Shown here one piece after another: positions 1 to 8,192 of a DNA stretch of 64,000 nt; the stretch's first letter is position 1, and the number at the start of each line of letters is the position of its first letter. Source of the stretch: Chloroflexota bacterium (GTDB lineage Bacteria; Chloroflexota; FW602-bin22; JACPRP01); contig JACQUC010000217.1 in the NCBI GenBank assembly GCA_016210495.1, positions 21,654 through 85,653 of the forward strand. Reading direction: 5' to 3'. Both the position numbers and the translations under genes were made by a program. A model generated the notes under the pieces. It saw only the letters and a list, made by a program, of their open reading frames with translations. It was not told the origin of the DNA and did not search any database.

Positions 1-44
1 TACTTGAGCAGTTGATGCGGGTCGGAGGTCGGGGAAGGGGGGAA

Positions 45-584
45 GTGGCCATCGACGTATTACATCTGATCGACCGGCTGGAGTCGCTCGTGACCTCGGG
101 GGTGCGAATCCCTTTGTCTTCCAAGTCCCTCATCGACGAGCAGGAGTTCCTGGACATTGTCGACCAACTGCGGGTGGCGATACCAGACGAAATAAAGCAG
201 GCCAATCGCGTGAATTCCGAGAGGGAAAATGTCATCGGTCACGCCAAATCCGAAGCCGACAAAATAGTATCAAACGCTCAGGAGCAGGCAGCCTTTATGC
301 TGAAGGATAGCGAACTCGTAAACTCAGCGCAGCAGCGTGCGCAGTCTGTGCTGGCAGAGGCCGAGCGCAGGGCGGAGGAGATTCGCGTCGGGGCGGATTC
401 CTACGCTTTGGACGTGCTTTCGGGATTGGAGAACGAGCTTACCAGACTGTTGGCCCAGGTCAGAAAGGGAAGGGCCTCGCTAGAGCGCACCGTCAAAGAG
501 AGCCCACGCAAAGATACCCGTCAGCCTGACGTGGCGACGTCCGCGAGGGCCCCTATTCGTGAGAGCTATCGTGTGATCGAGTGA
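45..584 (+). CDS. ATP synthase b-subunit-like coiled-coil protein (Chloroflexota-type conserved protein)
   Basis: A 179-residue hydrophilic protein. An N-terminal conserved block (about residues 1-60: DVLHLIDRLESLV, then LVDQLRVAIPDEIKQA-like text) precedes a long Ala/Glu-rich coiled coil (about 65-150) resembling F0 subunit b or DivIVA-type helices. I recognise this block from Chloroflexota proteins annotated loosely as ATPase and found beside DUF177; its function is not known to me. I chose GTG 45 because it follows a G/A-rich Shine-Dalgarno stretch and gives the usual family start (V-AIDVLHLIDRLE). An in-frame TTG/ATG at 12/15 is possible, and the frame stays open to the window edge. The stop overlaps a GTG at 581, but the next gene probably has its own promoter and starts at 725. 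Confidence 0.6.
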   Translation: MAIDVLHLIDRLESLVTSGVRIPLSSKSLIDEQEFLDIVDQLRVAIPDEIKQANRVNSERENVIGHAKSEADKIVSNAQEQAAFMLKDSELVNSAQQRAQSVLAEAERRAEEIRVGADSYALDVLSGLENELTRLLAQVRKGRASLERTVKESPRKDTRQPDVATSARAPIRESYRVIE

Positions 585-659
585 CGCCGAGCCTCTATGG
601 ACCGCTGCCTGGGCTCCCGGATCAGCCTTTCGCAGCTAGTGAACTGCCGATTGAATGCC

Positions 660-689
660 TTGACACCGAAGCTTTCGGTTGCCTATACT
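660..689 (+). promoter_or_regulatory. Sigma70-type promoter for the yceD-rpmF-nusB cluster
   Basis: A perfect -35 TTGACA (660-665), an 18-bp spacer and -10 TATACT (684-689) predict a transcript start near 696. That is about 29 nt before the ATG at 725 and excludes the longer reading frame starting at 581. Confidence 0.7.
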
Positions 690-724
690 TAGATTGTCTT
701 TGCCCAGTACATACAGGTAATACG

Positions 725-1258
725 ATGAGATTCAATGTCGCACAGTTGCTGAAGTCCGGCATCGGCTCGACGCGTGAGTACGATATTTCAGACGATAGCA
801 TCGAGTTAGAAGATGCCAAGGTTGTGTCTCCTTGTCGGGGGCATGTCAAGCTAACCCGGGTGCTAGCCGGCATCCTGGTCGATGCGTCAATAGTCGTGAC
901 GATAACGCTGTCCTGCAGCCGATGCCTAGAAGATTTGGCCTACCAGTTGGAAATCCGGTTCAGCGAGGAGTTCGAGCCGACGGTGGACGTCCTCACCGGA
1001 GTGCGGCTGGAATTGCCCGACGACAGCGGTGCGTTCACCATCGACGAGAACCACATACTTGATCTGACCCGTGCGGCACAGGAGTATGGGGTGCTCGCTC
1101 TGCCGATGCAGCCTCTGTGCCGTCCCGATTGCGCTGGCCTGTGTCCCGAATGCGGGCACAACCGCAACCTGGGTTCCTGCAAGTGTACGGTGGGTGATGT
1201 AGACAGTCGTCTGGCTGTCTTGCAGAGTCTCCTGGAGGGACAGCGCGAGGAAAGCTGA
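725..1258 (+). CDS. YceD/DUF177 family protein (23S rRNA accumulation protein)
   Basis: A 177-residue DUF177 (YceD) protein. The family lies immediately upstream of rpmF in many bacteria and in E. coli is linked to 23S rRNA accumulation and large-subunit biogenesis. Family marks are the central TLSCSRCLED segment, the EEFEPT stretch and a C-terminal Cys cluster (CRPDCAGLCPECG, then CKC) that probably binds zinc. The open frame runs back to 581. I start at ATG 725 because the promoter at 660-689 would place the RNA start at about 696, and because MRFNVAQLLKS matches a normal DUF177 N-terminus and length. rpmF follows directly, so the two are presumably co-transcribed. Confidence 0.85.
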   Translation: MRFNVAQLLKSGIGSTREYDISDDSIELEDAKVVSPCRGHVKLTRVLAGILVDASIVVTITLSCSRCLEDLAYQLEIRFSEEFEPTVDVLTGVRLELPDDSGAFTIDENHILDLTRAAQEYGVLALPMQPLCRPDCAGLCPECGHNRNLGSCKCTVGDVDSRLAVLQSLLEGQREES

Positions 1259-1335
1259 GGTTGCACAACAAGAATTCCCGCCGCATCCGCTTGAGACTGG
1301 AGCGGGCTAAACCATACGAAGGGAGTTGCATCAAA

Positions 1336-1536
1336 TTGGGAGCTGTACCAAAAAGAAAGATATCCAAGTCTCGCCAGGGTGAGCGCCGAAGCCACCTGCA
1401 CCTGGGCCCACTGGCTTTGGTGGATTGCCCTCAGTGCCATCGGCCCAGGCTGCCCCATAGGGCCTGCCGCGCTTGCGGCTACTACAAAGGTATGGAGATC
1501 CTGAAAACCAAGACCGCCAAGAAAGAGAAGAAGTAG
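1336..1536 (+). CDS. rpmF: 50S ribosomal protein L32
   Basis: L32, a small zinc-ribbon protein of the large ribosomal subunit. The body GAVPKRKISKSRQGERR followed by two CxxC-type pairs (CPQC, CRACG) is diagnostic. The frame opens at 1261, but conserved sequence begins at TTG 1336, preceded by GGGAG about 10 nt upstream; this gives 66 residues, close to the usual ~60. A TTG start is somewhat unusual for L32. It sits 77 nt after yceD and shares its promoter. The Lys-rich tail (KTKTAKKEKK) is normal. Confidence 0.92.
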   Translation: MGAVPKRKISKSRQGERRSHLHLGPLALVDCPQCHRPRLPHRACRACGYYKGMEILKTKTAKKEKK

Positions 1537-1693
1537 TAGCTCGAGGCGGCGAGAGCTTGCCTGATGGAGGAGGGAGAGCCGACGGTGTCACCTGCGGGCA
1601 GGACACCTTCATCCCACTCTTCAGGTCGCGTGGACGTCTCGTACCCTCGACGTCCCACAGGGAATGGAAAATGCTGCGACGCTTGGGGTTACG

Positions 1694-2104
1694 GTGTTTG
1701 GCACTAGGCGGCAGGCGAGGATAGTCGCCCTGCAAACGTTGTATGAATTTGATACGGTAAGGCATCCTCCCGGGGACATCCTTCAGCGCCATCTGGAAGA
1801 AGCGCAGTTGCCACCGGAAGTGGAGCAGTTCGCCAGCCACTTGGTTGCAGGCGTGCTTCGCAACCTCGAGCAAATAGACAATGCGATTCAGAAGGCAGCG
1901 CCAGCGTGGCCGCTCGACCAGATGGCCAAGATGGACAAGAACGTCCTGCGTATTGCAATTTTTGAGATTTTATTTGATAATAGAGCGACCCCGGTCAAGG
2001 CTGTGATCAACGAGGCAGTGGAGCTGGCTAAACTGTTCGGCAGCGATGCTTCGAGCAAGTTCGTTAACGGCGTGCTGGGGACAGTTGTATTAAAGAACGC
2101 GTGA
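1694..2104 (+). CDS. nusB: Transcription antitermination factor NusB
   Basis: NusB binds boxA RNA with S10 (NusE) and supports antitermination in rRNA operons. All-helical NusB family features are visible: [18 protein letters not shown] at the start, [19 protein letters not shown] in the middle and [17 protein letters not shown] plus [10 protein letters not shown] near the end. GTG 1694 (136 residues) gives the canonical VFGTRRQAR start with GGGG six bases upstream. ATG 1664 would add ten non-conserved residues and has its AGGGA directly against the ATG, so I prefer 1694. It lies about 160 nt after rpmF and before acpP in a translation/lipid housekeeping cluster. Confidence 0.88.
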   Translation: MFGTRRQARIVALQTLYEFDTVRHPPGDILQRHLEEAQLPPEVEQFASHLVAGVLRNLEQIDNAIQKAAPAWPLDQMAKMDKNVLRIAIFEILFDNRATPVKAVINEAVELAKLFGSDASSKFVNGVLGTVVLKNA

Positions 2105-2189
2105 GGGGAAGTTCGCAAGGGTCGTTGCGCAATCGCGACGGCTTTCTTGGCAGCGCAATTGCATCAGATTGCGGGAAGGAGGTTACATG

Positions 2190-2429
2190 ATGGCAGCGTC
2201 GACTCTCGAGCGCTTGAAGAAGATTATCGTCGATCAGCTAGGCGTGGAGGAGGATGAAGTCGTACCGACGGCGTCTTTTGTCGAAGACTTGAACGCCGAC
2301 TCGTTGGATCTCGTTGAGCTCATAATGTCTCTGGAGGAGGAGTTCGGTATGGAGATCTCTGACGAGGAAGCCGAAAATATCAAGACCGTTCAAGATGCTG
2401 TTGACTACATAAGCGAGCACCTCGAGTAG
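2190..2429 (+). CDS. acpP: Acyl carrier protein
   Basis: A 79-residue acyl carrier protein that carries growing fatty acyl chains on 4'-phosphopantetheine. The modification site is the DSL motif (Ser38 in [10 protein letters not shown]), followed by [19 protein letters not shown], typical AcpP helices II-III. A strong AGGAGG (2177-2182) lies 4 nt before ATG 2187 and 7 nt before ATG 2190, so I use 2190. A Rho-independent terminator follows at 2465-2509. No other fatty-acid synthesis gene is adjacent. Confidence 0.95.
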   Translation: MAASTLERLKKIIVDQLGVEEDEVVPTASFVEDLNADSLDLVELIMSLEEEFGMEISDEEAENIKTVQDAVDYISEHLE

Positions 2430-2464
2430 TCGGAAGCTCAAGCGTCAATGAAAACCGAACCCTG

Positions 2465-2509
2465 GCAGACCCGGGCTGCCAGACTGGCGCGTATCGGGTC
2501 TGCTTTTTT
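2465..2509 (+). terminator. Rho-independent terminator after acpP
   Basis: A nine-base arm GCAGACCCG (2465-2473) pairs with CGGGTCTGC (2495-2503) and is followed by six T. The T tract itself begins a second inverted repeat (TTTTTGCGTGT at about 2505-2515 with ACACGCAAAAA at about 2535-2546), so the site may terminate in both directions. Confidence 0.8.
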
Positions 2510-2552
2510 GCGTGTTTGACGCGGGGCGTCGCAGACACGCAAAAAGCAAATC

Positions 2553-2626
2553 CGTAGGGGCGGACGTCTCTGAACGTCTCTGTCCGCCCGGGGGTGGGGC
2601 GGGGCACCGCCACAATTTCGCACCGA
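2553..2626 (+). repeat. GTAGGGGCG intergenic hairpin repeat, copy 1
   Basis: GTAGGGGCGGACGTC pairs with a downstream GTCCGCCC and is followed by the GGGGGTGGGGCGGGG tail shared by the family. The right end (ATTTCGCACC) resembles the TTTTGCACC end of the copy at 43863-43968. The copy lies between acpP and tatC and is read through by the over-long open frame from 2594. Confidence 0.75.
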
Positions 2627-2656
2627 AAACCAACCTGGATGGATGCCCACAGTTTG

Positions 2657-3364
2657 ATGGAAGACGATGCCCGCGACAGGAGATTAACTGTCATTCAGCA
2701 TCTCGAAGAGTTGCGACACCGCATAGTCGTGTGCGTTATCGCGCTAGTCGTGACGACAGCCTTTTCGCTTGTCCTTACCAACAGGATATTCGACATACTG
2801 TTGGTTCCGACGCCGGAAGGCTTCAAGCCGATCTATACGGAGATGACAGAGATGCTGACCACCTACTTCAAGGTGGCGATTCTGTCGGGGGTCGCTCTGG
2901 CCCTGCCGGTCTTGGTCTATGAGTTCACGCTGTTTATCGCGCCAGCCCTCACCGGTGCCGAGAAGAGATATTTCTACTGGCTGCTGCCCGCCGTCTTCTT
3001 CAGCTTCGCCTGCGGACTGGCGTTCGGCTACTTCCTCGTCCTGCCATTCGCCGTCAACTATCTGCTTACTTTCAGCTCGATAGCGACGCCGTTTATCAAA
3101 GTTGGCAGTTACATATCTTTCGTTTCGACGATGCTGTTCTGGCTCGGCCTTTCCTTTGAGACGCCTCTTTTGGTGTTCTTCCTCGCCAAGATCCACGTCG
3201 TCACGGCGAAGAAGCTGGCCTCGTACCGGAAGTTTGCCATCGTAGGTGTTTTCGTCGCCGCCGCCATCATCACCCCTACACCCGACCCGATCAATCAGGC
3301 CATCGTGGCCATCCCCCTCATTCTACTGTATGAAATAGGAATTCTCTTGGCGCGGTTGGCCTAG
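2657..3364 (+). CDS. tatC: Twin-arginine translocase subunit TatC
   Basis: The TatC core of the Tat machinery, which recognises twin-arginine signal peptides and exports folded, often cofactor-containing proteins. The opening (LTVIQHLEELRHRIV), the ALTGAEKRYFYW loop, the FGYFLVLPFAVNYLL segment, the TPTPDPINQ motif and six hydrophobic helices are all characteristic. I use ATG 2657 (MEDDARDRR...), since upstream sequence is contributed by the intergenic repeat; ATG 2639 is an alternative. No tatA/tatB is seen nearby. It is transcribed convergently with the aldehyde ferredoxin oxidoreductase gene, 36 nt away. Confidence 0.93.
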   Translation: MEDDARDRRLTVIQHLEELRHRIVVCVIALVVTTAFSLVLTNRIFDILLVPTPEGFKPIYTEMTEMLTTYFKVAILSGVALALPVLVYEFTLFIAPALTGAEKRYFYWLLPAVFFSFACGLAFGYFLVLPFAVNYLLTFSSIATPFIKVGSYISFVSTMLFWLGLSFETPLLVFFLAKIHVVTAKKLASYRKFAIVGVFVAAAIITPTPDPINQAIVAIPLILLYEIGILLARLA

Positions 3365-3400
3365 CCGTCGTTCCACGGGCGATTGTCGGCACGGCCGTCT

Positions 3401-5110
3401 CTACTCGGCCAACGATGCAGACACCCTATCTATCTCGTCCAGCGGCACGTCGAACGTCAGATCGAATGGCGGCAGGGCCTCGTTCATAATGAACTCGGGA
3501 TAGCGGTCGTGGGCCGTGGTGAAACCGGCCGCCCTGTTGAAGGCCTTCTCGTTTCTGATTGTCTCCTTGCCGAGCTCGGTCAGATGCTCCGGGCCATAAT
3601 CCGTGCCATAAATGGCGTTCAAAAGATTGGTGATCAGATCTGGCCTGGCACCAAGGGCGCCGACGAGGAAGGAGCAGATGTTCACCACATCGTACGCGGC
3701 AGCCCTTATTTGCATCGTCCGTGACATTTCGGCCTGCCCGCCCGGCAGGTGGTGATCGATCTTCGTGTTCACGGTATGTCCGGCCGTGTGGTCGCCCCCC
3801 ATTGGCGAGGTGATGTAGGTCACTCCAATGCCCTTGATGCCTCGCGGGTCGTACGCGGCCAGCGCCTGCCCCTTGACGACGGGAACGCGGTCGACGCCGA
3901 AGACCTTACCAGTGACGGCCGCGCCCTGGCCAAGCACCTTTCCCAGAACCGTGCCCTCGCCAACCTCCTTCAGCAGCTGAATGGCACCATCGGCATCGCC
4001 AAACTCTAGCAGCCCTGCTTCCATAGCCACGCCAATCGCGGCGCCGATCTCGATTGTGTCCAGACCATAGTCGTTGCAGAGCCGATTTAGCACGCCGATC
4101 TTGTCCAGCGAGCCGATGCTACAGTTGATGCCGAGCATCGCGATGTTCTCGTATTCGAGAGGCGAGACGATGGTCTTGCCCTGCTCGTCGGGGAAAACGT
4201 TGGAGCAACGCACCAGACACCCGGGCATGCAGGCGTGCGTCGTGTTCCCCTCGCCACCACGAGCCAGTATGAGTTCTCTGAGCTTGTCCGCGTTGACCTC
4301 GCTGGCCAGCTCGAACGACCCCTCACGGAAGTTCCGGGTTGGCAGCGCACCAAGACGCTGGGTTACGTCGACCATGTAGGCCGTGCCGTATTTGGGCATC
4401 TTCTCCCTGGTGGGCGGGCTTTCGAGAATCGCCTGCTGATACCGCTTTAGCGCGTCTCTGAAGGCAGCTTTGTCCTTCACCGGCACTTCATCGCGGCACT
4501 CTTCCAGGACGATGGCCTTTAGCCCTTTGGACGCCATAACCGCGCCCAGCCCGCCGCGCCCCGCGTAGCGGTTCGGGTTGCCGTCGATGTCTGTCACGGC
4601 AACCCCTGCCGCCGCCATTTTCATTTCGCCGGTCGGACCGATGCAGATTATGGCCACTTTGTCTCCGAAACGCCGATGGAGCTTATCGCACAGGTCGAAG
4701 GTTCCCAGAAGGCGATACTCGTCGGCGCGAATGATCTCGGAGTCCTTCTTCCCCACACGAAGCACGTGAGGAGGTGCGTCGGCCGGTGCGTCCTCGACTA
4801 CGATTGCTCGCAGCCCGATGCGTGCCAGCGCATCGCCCGCGGTTCCACCGGCGTTGCTCTCCTTTATGGTGCCTGAAAGTGGGCTCTTTGCTCCCACCGA
4901 CAGACGTCCGGCGCTGGAGATCCTGAGCCCGGCAAAGAGGCCACAGGCCAGCACGATCCTGTTCGCCGGACTCAGAGGAGAGCATGTCGCCGGAACTTCC
5001 TTCAAGAGCACCTTAGCGATCAGACCTCTTCCTCCCCACCCAGCGTACTCATCGGAGATGTCCTGGCGGGTAGTGCTTAGCGCGGCCATATCGACGCGGA
5101 GAATCTGCAC
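3401..5110 (-). CDS. Tungsten/molybdenum aldehyde ferredoxin oxidoreductase (AOR family)
   Basis: A 569-residue AOR-family enzyme, expected to oxidise an aldehyde to the acid using tungsto- or molybdo-bispterin and one [4Fe-4S], with electrons to ferredoxin; the substrate cannot be read from sequence. N-terminal domain marks are ILRVDMAAL, GGRGLIAKVLL and the SGTIKESNAGG stretch. The cluster ligands are CMPGCLVRC plus a Cys near the C-terminus (VNICSF). Domain-2 features include LEYENIAMLG and KGQALAAYDPRGIKGIGVTY. GTG 5110 has GAGG eight bases upstream and gives the family-like VQILRVD start; an in-frame GTG at 5119 lies directly against the SD. TTGACA on the minus strand (5151-5156) may be a -35, but no good -10 follows. 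No MoaD-like partner gene is adjacent. Confidence 0.9.
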   Translation of the reverse strand: MQILRVDMAALSTTRQDISDEYAGWGGRGLIAKVLLKEVPATCSPLSPANRIVLACGLFAGLRISSAGRLSVGAKSPLSGTIKESNAGGTAGDALARIGLRAIVVEDAPADAPPHVLRVGKKDSEIIRADEYRLLGTFDLCDKLHRRFGDKVAIICIGPTGEMKMAAAGVAVTDIDGNPNRYAGRGGLGAVMASKGLKAIVLEECRDEVPVKDKAAFRDALKRYQQAILESPPTREKMPKYGTAYMVDVTQRLGALPTRNFREGSFELASEVNADKLRELILARGGEGNTTHACMPGCLVRCSNVFPDEQGKTIVSPLEYENIAMLGINCSIGSLDKIGVLNRLCNDYGLDTIEIGAAIGVAMEAGLLEFGDADGAIQLLKEVGEGTVLGKVLGQGAAVTGKVFGVDRVPVVKGQALAAYDPRGIKGIGVTYITSPMGGDHTAGHTVNTKIDHHLPGGQAEMSRTMQIRAAAYDVVNICSFLVGALGARPDLITNLLNAIYGTDYGPEHLTELGKETIRNEKAFNRAAGFTTAHDRYPEFIMNEALPPFDLTFDVPLDEIDRVSASLAE

Positions 5111-5180
5111 CTGGGTCACCTCCCACAGAACTGCTTCTGACGACGTCCAGTGTCAAGTCCCCTTGGCTGTGACCCATATT

Positions 5181-5232
5181 GCCGGGGGTGGGGTCTCGTA
5201 GCCGTCCGCCTCAGGCGGACGCGGGGTGGGGC
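5181..5232. repeat. Intergenic GC hairpin repeat, copy 2 (diverged)
   Basis: GGGGGTGGGG, a CGTAG word, a perfect GTCCGCC-TCA-GGCGGAC hairpin and a GCGGGGTGGGGC tail identify a rearranged member of the same family. It lies between the AOR and carbamate kinase genes. Confidence 0.6.
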
Positions 5233-5305
5233 ATCTGCGATGCAACCACGCGCAGTTGGTACGATCTGTCGTGTGTTCGCAGTATAGCGGCAACAGTGGC
5301 AAGAA

Positions 5306-6304
5306 TCAAGTAGAACTGTATCCCTCGATCAAGCGCGAGCCCGCCAATCCGTGCAAGGCCTCGACCGCCTCTTCCATCGCGGCGATCACGGCGAACTCGC
5401 CGCCTCCTTCCACGAACCGTATGGCAGCGTTGACCTTGGGCGCCATGCTGCCGGCCTTGAAATGGCCTTCGGCAATGTACCGTTTGGCCTCGGCCAGGGT
5501 CATCACGTCCAGATCTCTTTGCTGTCCTGTTTGGAAATTGAGGGCGACCTTGCGGACGTCGGTCAGGATCATGAGGACTTCGGCCCCCACATCGGCGGCA
5601 AGACGCTGTGCCGCCAGGTCCTTGTCGATGACGGCTTCGACGCCCTTCAAGGAGCCATCCTCCTGCACTGTGACGGGAATGCCACCGCCCCCCGCGCCGA
5701 CGACCAGATTGCTGGCTGCCAGTAGGGCTTTGATCGTCTCCTTCTCCACGATGCTGATGGGGTCGGGCGAGGGTACCACCTTGCGCCAGCCCCGGCCGCT
5801 ATCCTCGATCCACTTCTCGCCGGTTTCGGCCATGGCCTGGCGCGCGTAATCCTCAGAATAGAAGAGACCTATCGGTTTGCTGGGGTTCTGGAACGCTGGA
5901 TCTCCTCGATCGACGATCACCTGCGTTGTGACCGTCACTACCTCTCGGTTGATGCCGTGCTTGCGCAGGGCGTTGCGGAGATTCTGCTGAATCATGTAGC
6001 CGATTTGCCCCTGGCTCTCGGCCCCGCACACGTCAAGAGGCATCGCTGGAATCGCGCCGGCGGTACACTGGTGCATGATCACGATGTTTCCCACCTGAGG
6101 GCCGTTGCCGTGCGTGATCACGATCCTGTGCCCCTCTTCGACGAACTCCACCAACTCCTCGCACGTCTTCCTGACATTCTCGTATTGCTCCTCGAACGTG
6201 CCTCGATGGTGAGGCTGCAGGATGGCGTTGCCACCCAGGGCCACGACGATTGTCTTCTGCGAGGACCTATGTACCAAGCCACGTCGTGTCTGCAATTCTT
6301 GCAT
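5306..6304 (-). CDS. arcC: Carbamate kinase
   Basis: Carbamate kinase (amino acid kinase fold) converts carbamoyl phosphate and ADP to ATP, ammonia and CO2, the last step of arginine or purine/allantoin fermentation. Visible marks are TIVVALGGNAIL, the ITHGNGPQVGNI loop, GAESQGQIGYM, VGAGGGGIPV, KDLAAQRLA and FKAGSMAPKV. I start at ATG 6304 (332 residues; family ~310), because the open frame beyond it runs into the region of the neighbouring toxin gene. The SD is weak (GGGGG about 12 nt upstream). No ornithine or putrescine transcarbamoylase gene lies in the window, so the source of carbamoyl phosphate is unknown. Confidence 0.93.
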   Translation of the reverse strand: MQELQTRRGLVHRSSQKTIVVALGGNAILQPHHRGTFEEQYENVRKTCEELVEFVEEGHRIVITHGNGPQVGNIVIMHQCTAGAIPAMPLDVCGAESQGQIGYMIQQNLRNALRKHGINREVVTVTTQVIVDRGDPAFQNPSKPIGLFYSEDYARQAMAETGEKWIEDSGRGWRKVVPSPDPISIVEKETIKALLAASNLVVGAGGGGIPVTVQEDGSLKGVEAVIDKDLAAQRLAADVGAEVLMILTDVRKVALNFQTGQQRDLDVMTLAEAKRYIAEGHFKAGSMAPKVNAAIRFVEGGGEFAVIAAMEEAVEALHGLAGSRLIEGYSST

Positions 6305-6400
6305 GTTGGGAAATATTCCCCCTGAATTGATGCACCGTTCCCATGACACTTCCAGCAAGAAGCAAGCCAACCATACGAATTGGATTGCTGGAGGAGGCAG

Positions 6401-6658
6401 TTAGAAACAGCCCACGTTGTGCTCTTTGATGGCAGCCAGTTCGTTAGGTCTTTGGTGAAACTTGGAATCTTGGCCGAGCACTATCCATTCATAGTCGCCG
6501 ACGATGGCCAGCCACTCATCGTCATGCGTGTTCGCCCTGAAATGCTTCTGGTGATATTCAATCCTGACCGGTGGTTCGGAACCAGTGCTCGGCAGCCTGA
6601 ACTGGCCAAGAACCTTTGGTATCGTTGTACCTACGTTGCGATCGAAGAAGAAGATCAC
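6401..6658 (-). CDS. PIN-like toxin of a DUF433-type toxin-antitoxin pair (possibly shortened)
   Basis: An 85-residue protein beginning MIFFFDRNVGTTIPKVL, then VRIEYHQKHF and DDEWLAIVGDYEWIVLGQD, and ending AAIKEHNVGCF. This matches the PIN-like (VapC45/DUF5615-type) family as I remember it: an acidic Asp near the N-terminus and a DDEWL motif suggest metal-dependent RNase chemistry. Its start overlaps the antitoxin stop by four bases (ATGA), the standard coupled TA arrangement. Relatives I recall run on for another 40 or so residues after the HNVGCF motif, so this copy may have lost its C-terminus through an early TAA. That comparison is from memory. Confidence 0.7.
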   Translation of the reverse strand: MIFFFDRNVGTTIPKVLGQFRLPSTGSEPPVRIEYHQKHFRANTHDDEWLAIVGDYEWIVLGQDSKFHQRPNELAAIKEHNVGCF

Positions 6659-7326
6659 GCCGCTTCGACACCCTCGAAAGCTAGAGCATAAACTATTTGC
6701 TCGTCCCCCAATTCAAAATCTGCCGCGATTTCGTCGATGGATTCCCCCGCCTCGTATCGGCCTTTGATGGCCCAGGTCGGAATCCCGCAGACAGTCGGTG
6801 CACCGAAGTAGATGCGAGGATCGATTACGACGGGCTGGGACTTCCCCTCGGGATACCATCTGACCGCAAGTCCACTCTCGTAGTCGAACTCGGCGAATCG
6901 CTCTCCTACCATACCCTGCCACGCTTCTTGGCCGTCCTTGTCGGCGACGACGAGGACGCCCAGGTCGGCATCCGGCTCGACTTCCTGCAAATCTAGCAAA
7001 ACGTGATGCCCCTCGGTCTTGAGACGGATTTCGGCGAATGGATGTTCGCTGTCGAACTTCTGAGCCAGGTAGTCGCGGGCTTTGCGGATTCTCTGCAAGG
7101 GCACGCCGAGCTGCCGAAAGGTGGCGACGAAAGCGACCTCGACGAGCTGCAGGTAGGACAACGGTTTACCTCTTCCTCTATCTGACAACAACGCCGTCGC
7201 ATGCCACCGGCTAACGGTTTGCGGACGAGTATGCGCATACCTGGCAGCCTCGGAAACCGAATAGGCTGGTAAGTACAGTCTCTTCCTCCAAGGTTCCACT
7301 CGATCTTTGACGCGCTTTGGTAGCAT
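6655..7326 (-). CDS. DUF433/MerR-like antitoxin
   Basis: A 223-residue protein with an N-terminal helix-turn-helix (about residues 20-60: YSVSEAARYAHTRPQTVSRW) and a C-terminal DUF433 domain (about 165-220: IDPRIYFGAPTVCGIPTWAI, then GESIDEIAADFELGDEQIVYAL). This is the usual partner of PIN-like toxins: it binds and neutralises the toxin and represses the operon. The ATG at 7326 has GGAGG about 11 nt upstream and sits about 29 nt after the likely transcript start. The toxin gene overlaps its stop codon, so the two genes form one operon. Confidence 0.78.
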   Translation of the reverse strand: MLPKRVKDRVEPWRKRLYLPAYSVSEAARYAHTRPQTVSRWHATALLSDRGRGKPLSYLQLVEVAFVATFRQLGVPLQRIRKARDYLAQKFDSEHPFAEIRLKTEGHHVLLDLQEVEPDADLGVLVVADKDGQEAWQGMVGERFAEFDYESGLAVRWYPEGKSQPVVIDPRIYFGAPTVCGIPTWAIKGRYEAGESIDEIAADFELGDEQIVYALAFEGVEAA

Positions 7327-7361
7327 CGGTGCTTCGCCTCCGCATGAGTCACTGTGCCCCC

Positions 7362-7392
7362 ATTATACCGCAGTCTGACGCCACTCACCCAA
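7362..7392 (-). promoter_or_regulatory. Candidate promoter for the TA operon
   Basis: On the minus strand TTGGGT (7392-7387), a 19-bp spacer and a perfect TATAAT (7367-7362) precede the antitoxin gene. The long spacer and imperfect -35 would suit a repressed promoter. Confidence 0.45.
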
Positions 7393-7505
7393 TAAAGCTT
7401 GGCCAGTAGTGGCAGTTCCTCTGCAACTGCTCCACGCTCTCCATCTCCAGCAATTCCGTCGACTCCATCTCAACTGCCTAGCGGCATCCCCATGATAGTC
7501 TGCGA

Positions 7506-8047
7506 TCAATCTAACTCCCCAAGCGGTATTCCCATCCAGTTGAGCAACATCCATTGCATTCCCTTACCGTCAAGCCGCTCAGCCTCATTGATCTGAAAAA
7601 CAAAGTGCGCTCTGGCCCACTGCTCCGGGAGGGGATACATCGGATCGGGGTAGTTAACGTCATTAAGCATGAACTGTTGAAACTGTGAGTCATCGTCGAA
7701 GATTTGATAGCGGCTAAAGGGATCGATCCTATGGAGATACCTCGCGAGCTCAACTACTTGCTCTCGGCTCGCGCCAGCATGGACGACAATGTTCTTAAAG
7801 CTGCCGGACTTTGTGCGATACGTCGCTAACGGCCGATACGAGGCTCTCCCTTTGGCTTCCGCACTCAACTCCGCCGACGCCATGACCCGCGCTGGAGGAA
7901 ATGGTGTGCTGGTTGGCTTCGGCGATGCCGTGGGCGAGGGACTTCTTTGAGGAGTGGCCACCGTGCGGCTTGTAATAGCAGGGGCAAGAATTCCAATGTT
8001 GCCGCCACCACCCCCACCACCAGCAACCAAGCGACAGCGGTCCGCAT
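7506..8047 (-). pseudogene. Secreted protein of unknown function, interrupted by an apparent frameshift in a G-run
   Basis: The conserved-looking body (7506 to about 8000) has no good start of its own: its frame opens with TTG 8030 and glycines. In another frame ATG 8047 has a textbook GGGAGG six bases upstream and encodes a signal-peptide-like start (MRTAVAWLLVVGVVAA). A -1 shift, or one missing G in the five-G run (minus strand, at 8015-8011), joins the two. The product would be a signal or anchor segment, a Pro/Ser/Thr linker (about 25-50), then a ~105-residue globular domain with SFKNIVVHAGAS, VELARYLHRIDPFSRYQIF and a Trp-rich end. I do not recognise the domain. It is either a broken gene, a sequencing error or a slippery phase switch. 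Confidence 0.5.
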
Positions 8048-8192
8048 TTGAGTCCTCCCGCTTACACTGCCGAGAGACCCATATCCATCACTCGACGCCG
8101 CACAGCGGCTCGCGATACCTGAAACCGTCGAGAATCAACGAGGCTGCGATGTTTGCCCTCGGCCTCCCCGAACGATCAACGAGTGTGCGTTG

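Noticed and set aside
2594..2656. N-terminal extension of TatC encoded by the intergenic repeat
   Set aside because: The extension is repeat sequence; TatC homology starts near 2657.
5151..5156. Promoter for the AOR gene (minus-strand TTGACA)
   Set aside because: A perfect -35 word exists, but the expected -10 positions read CAGTTC or AGTTCT, too weak to call.
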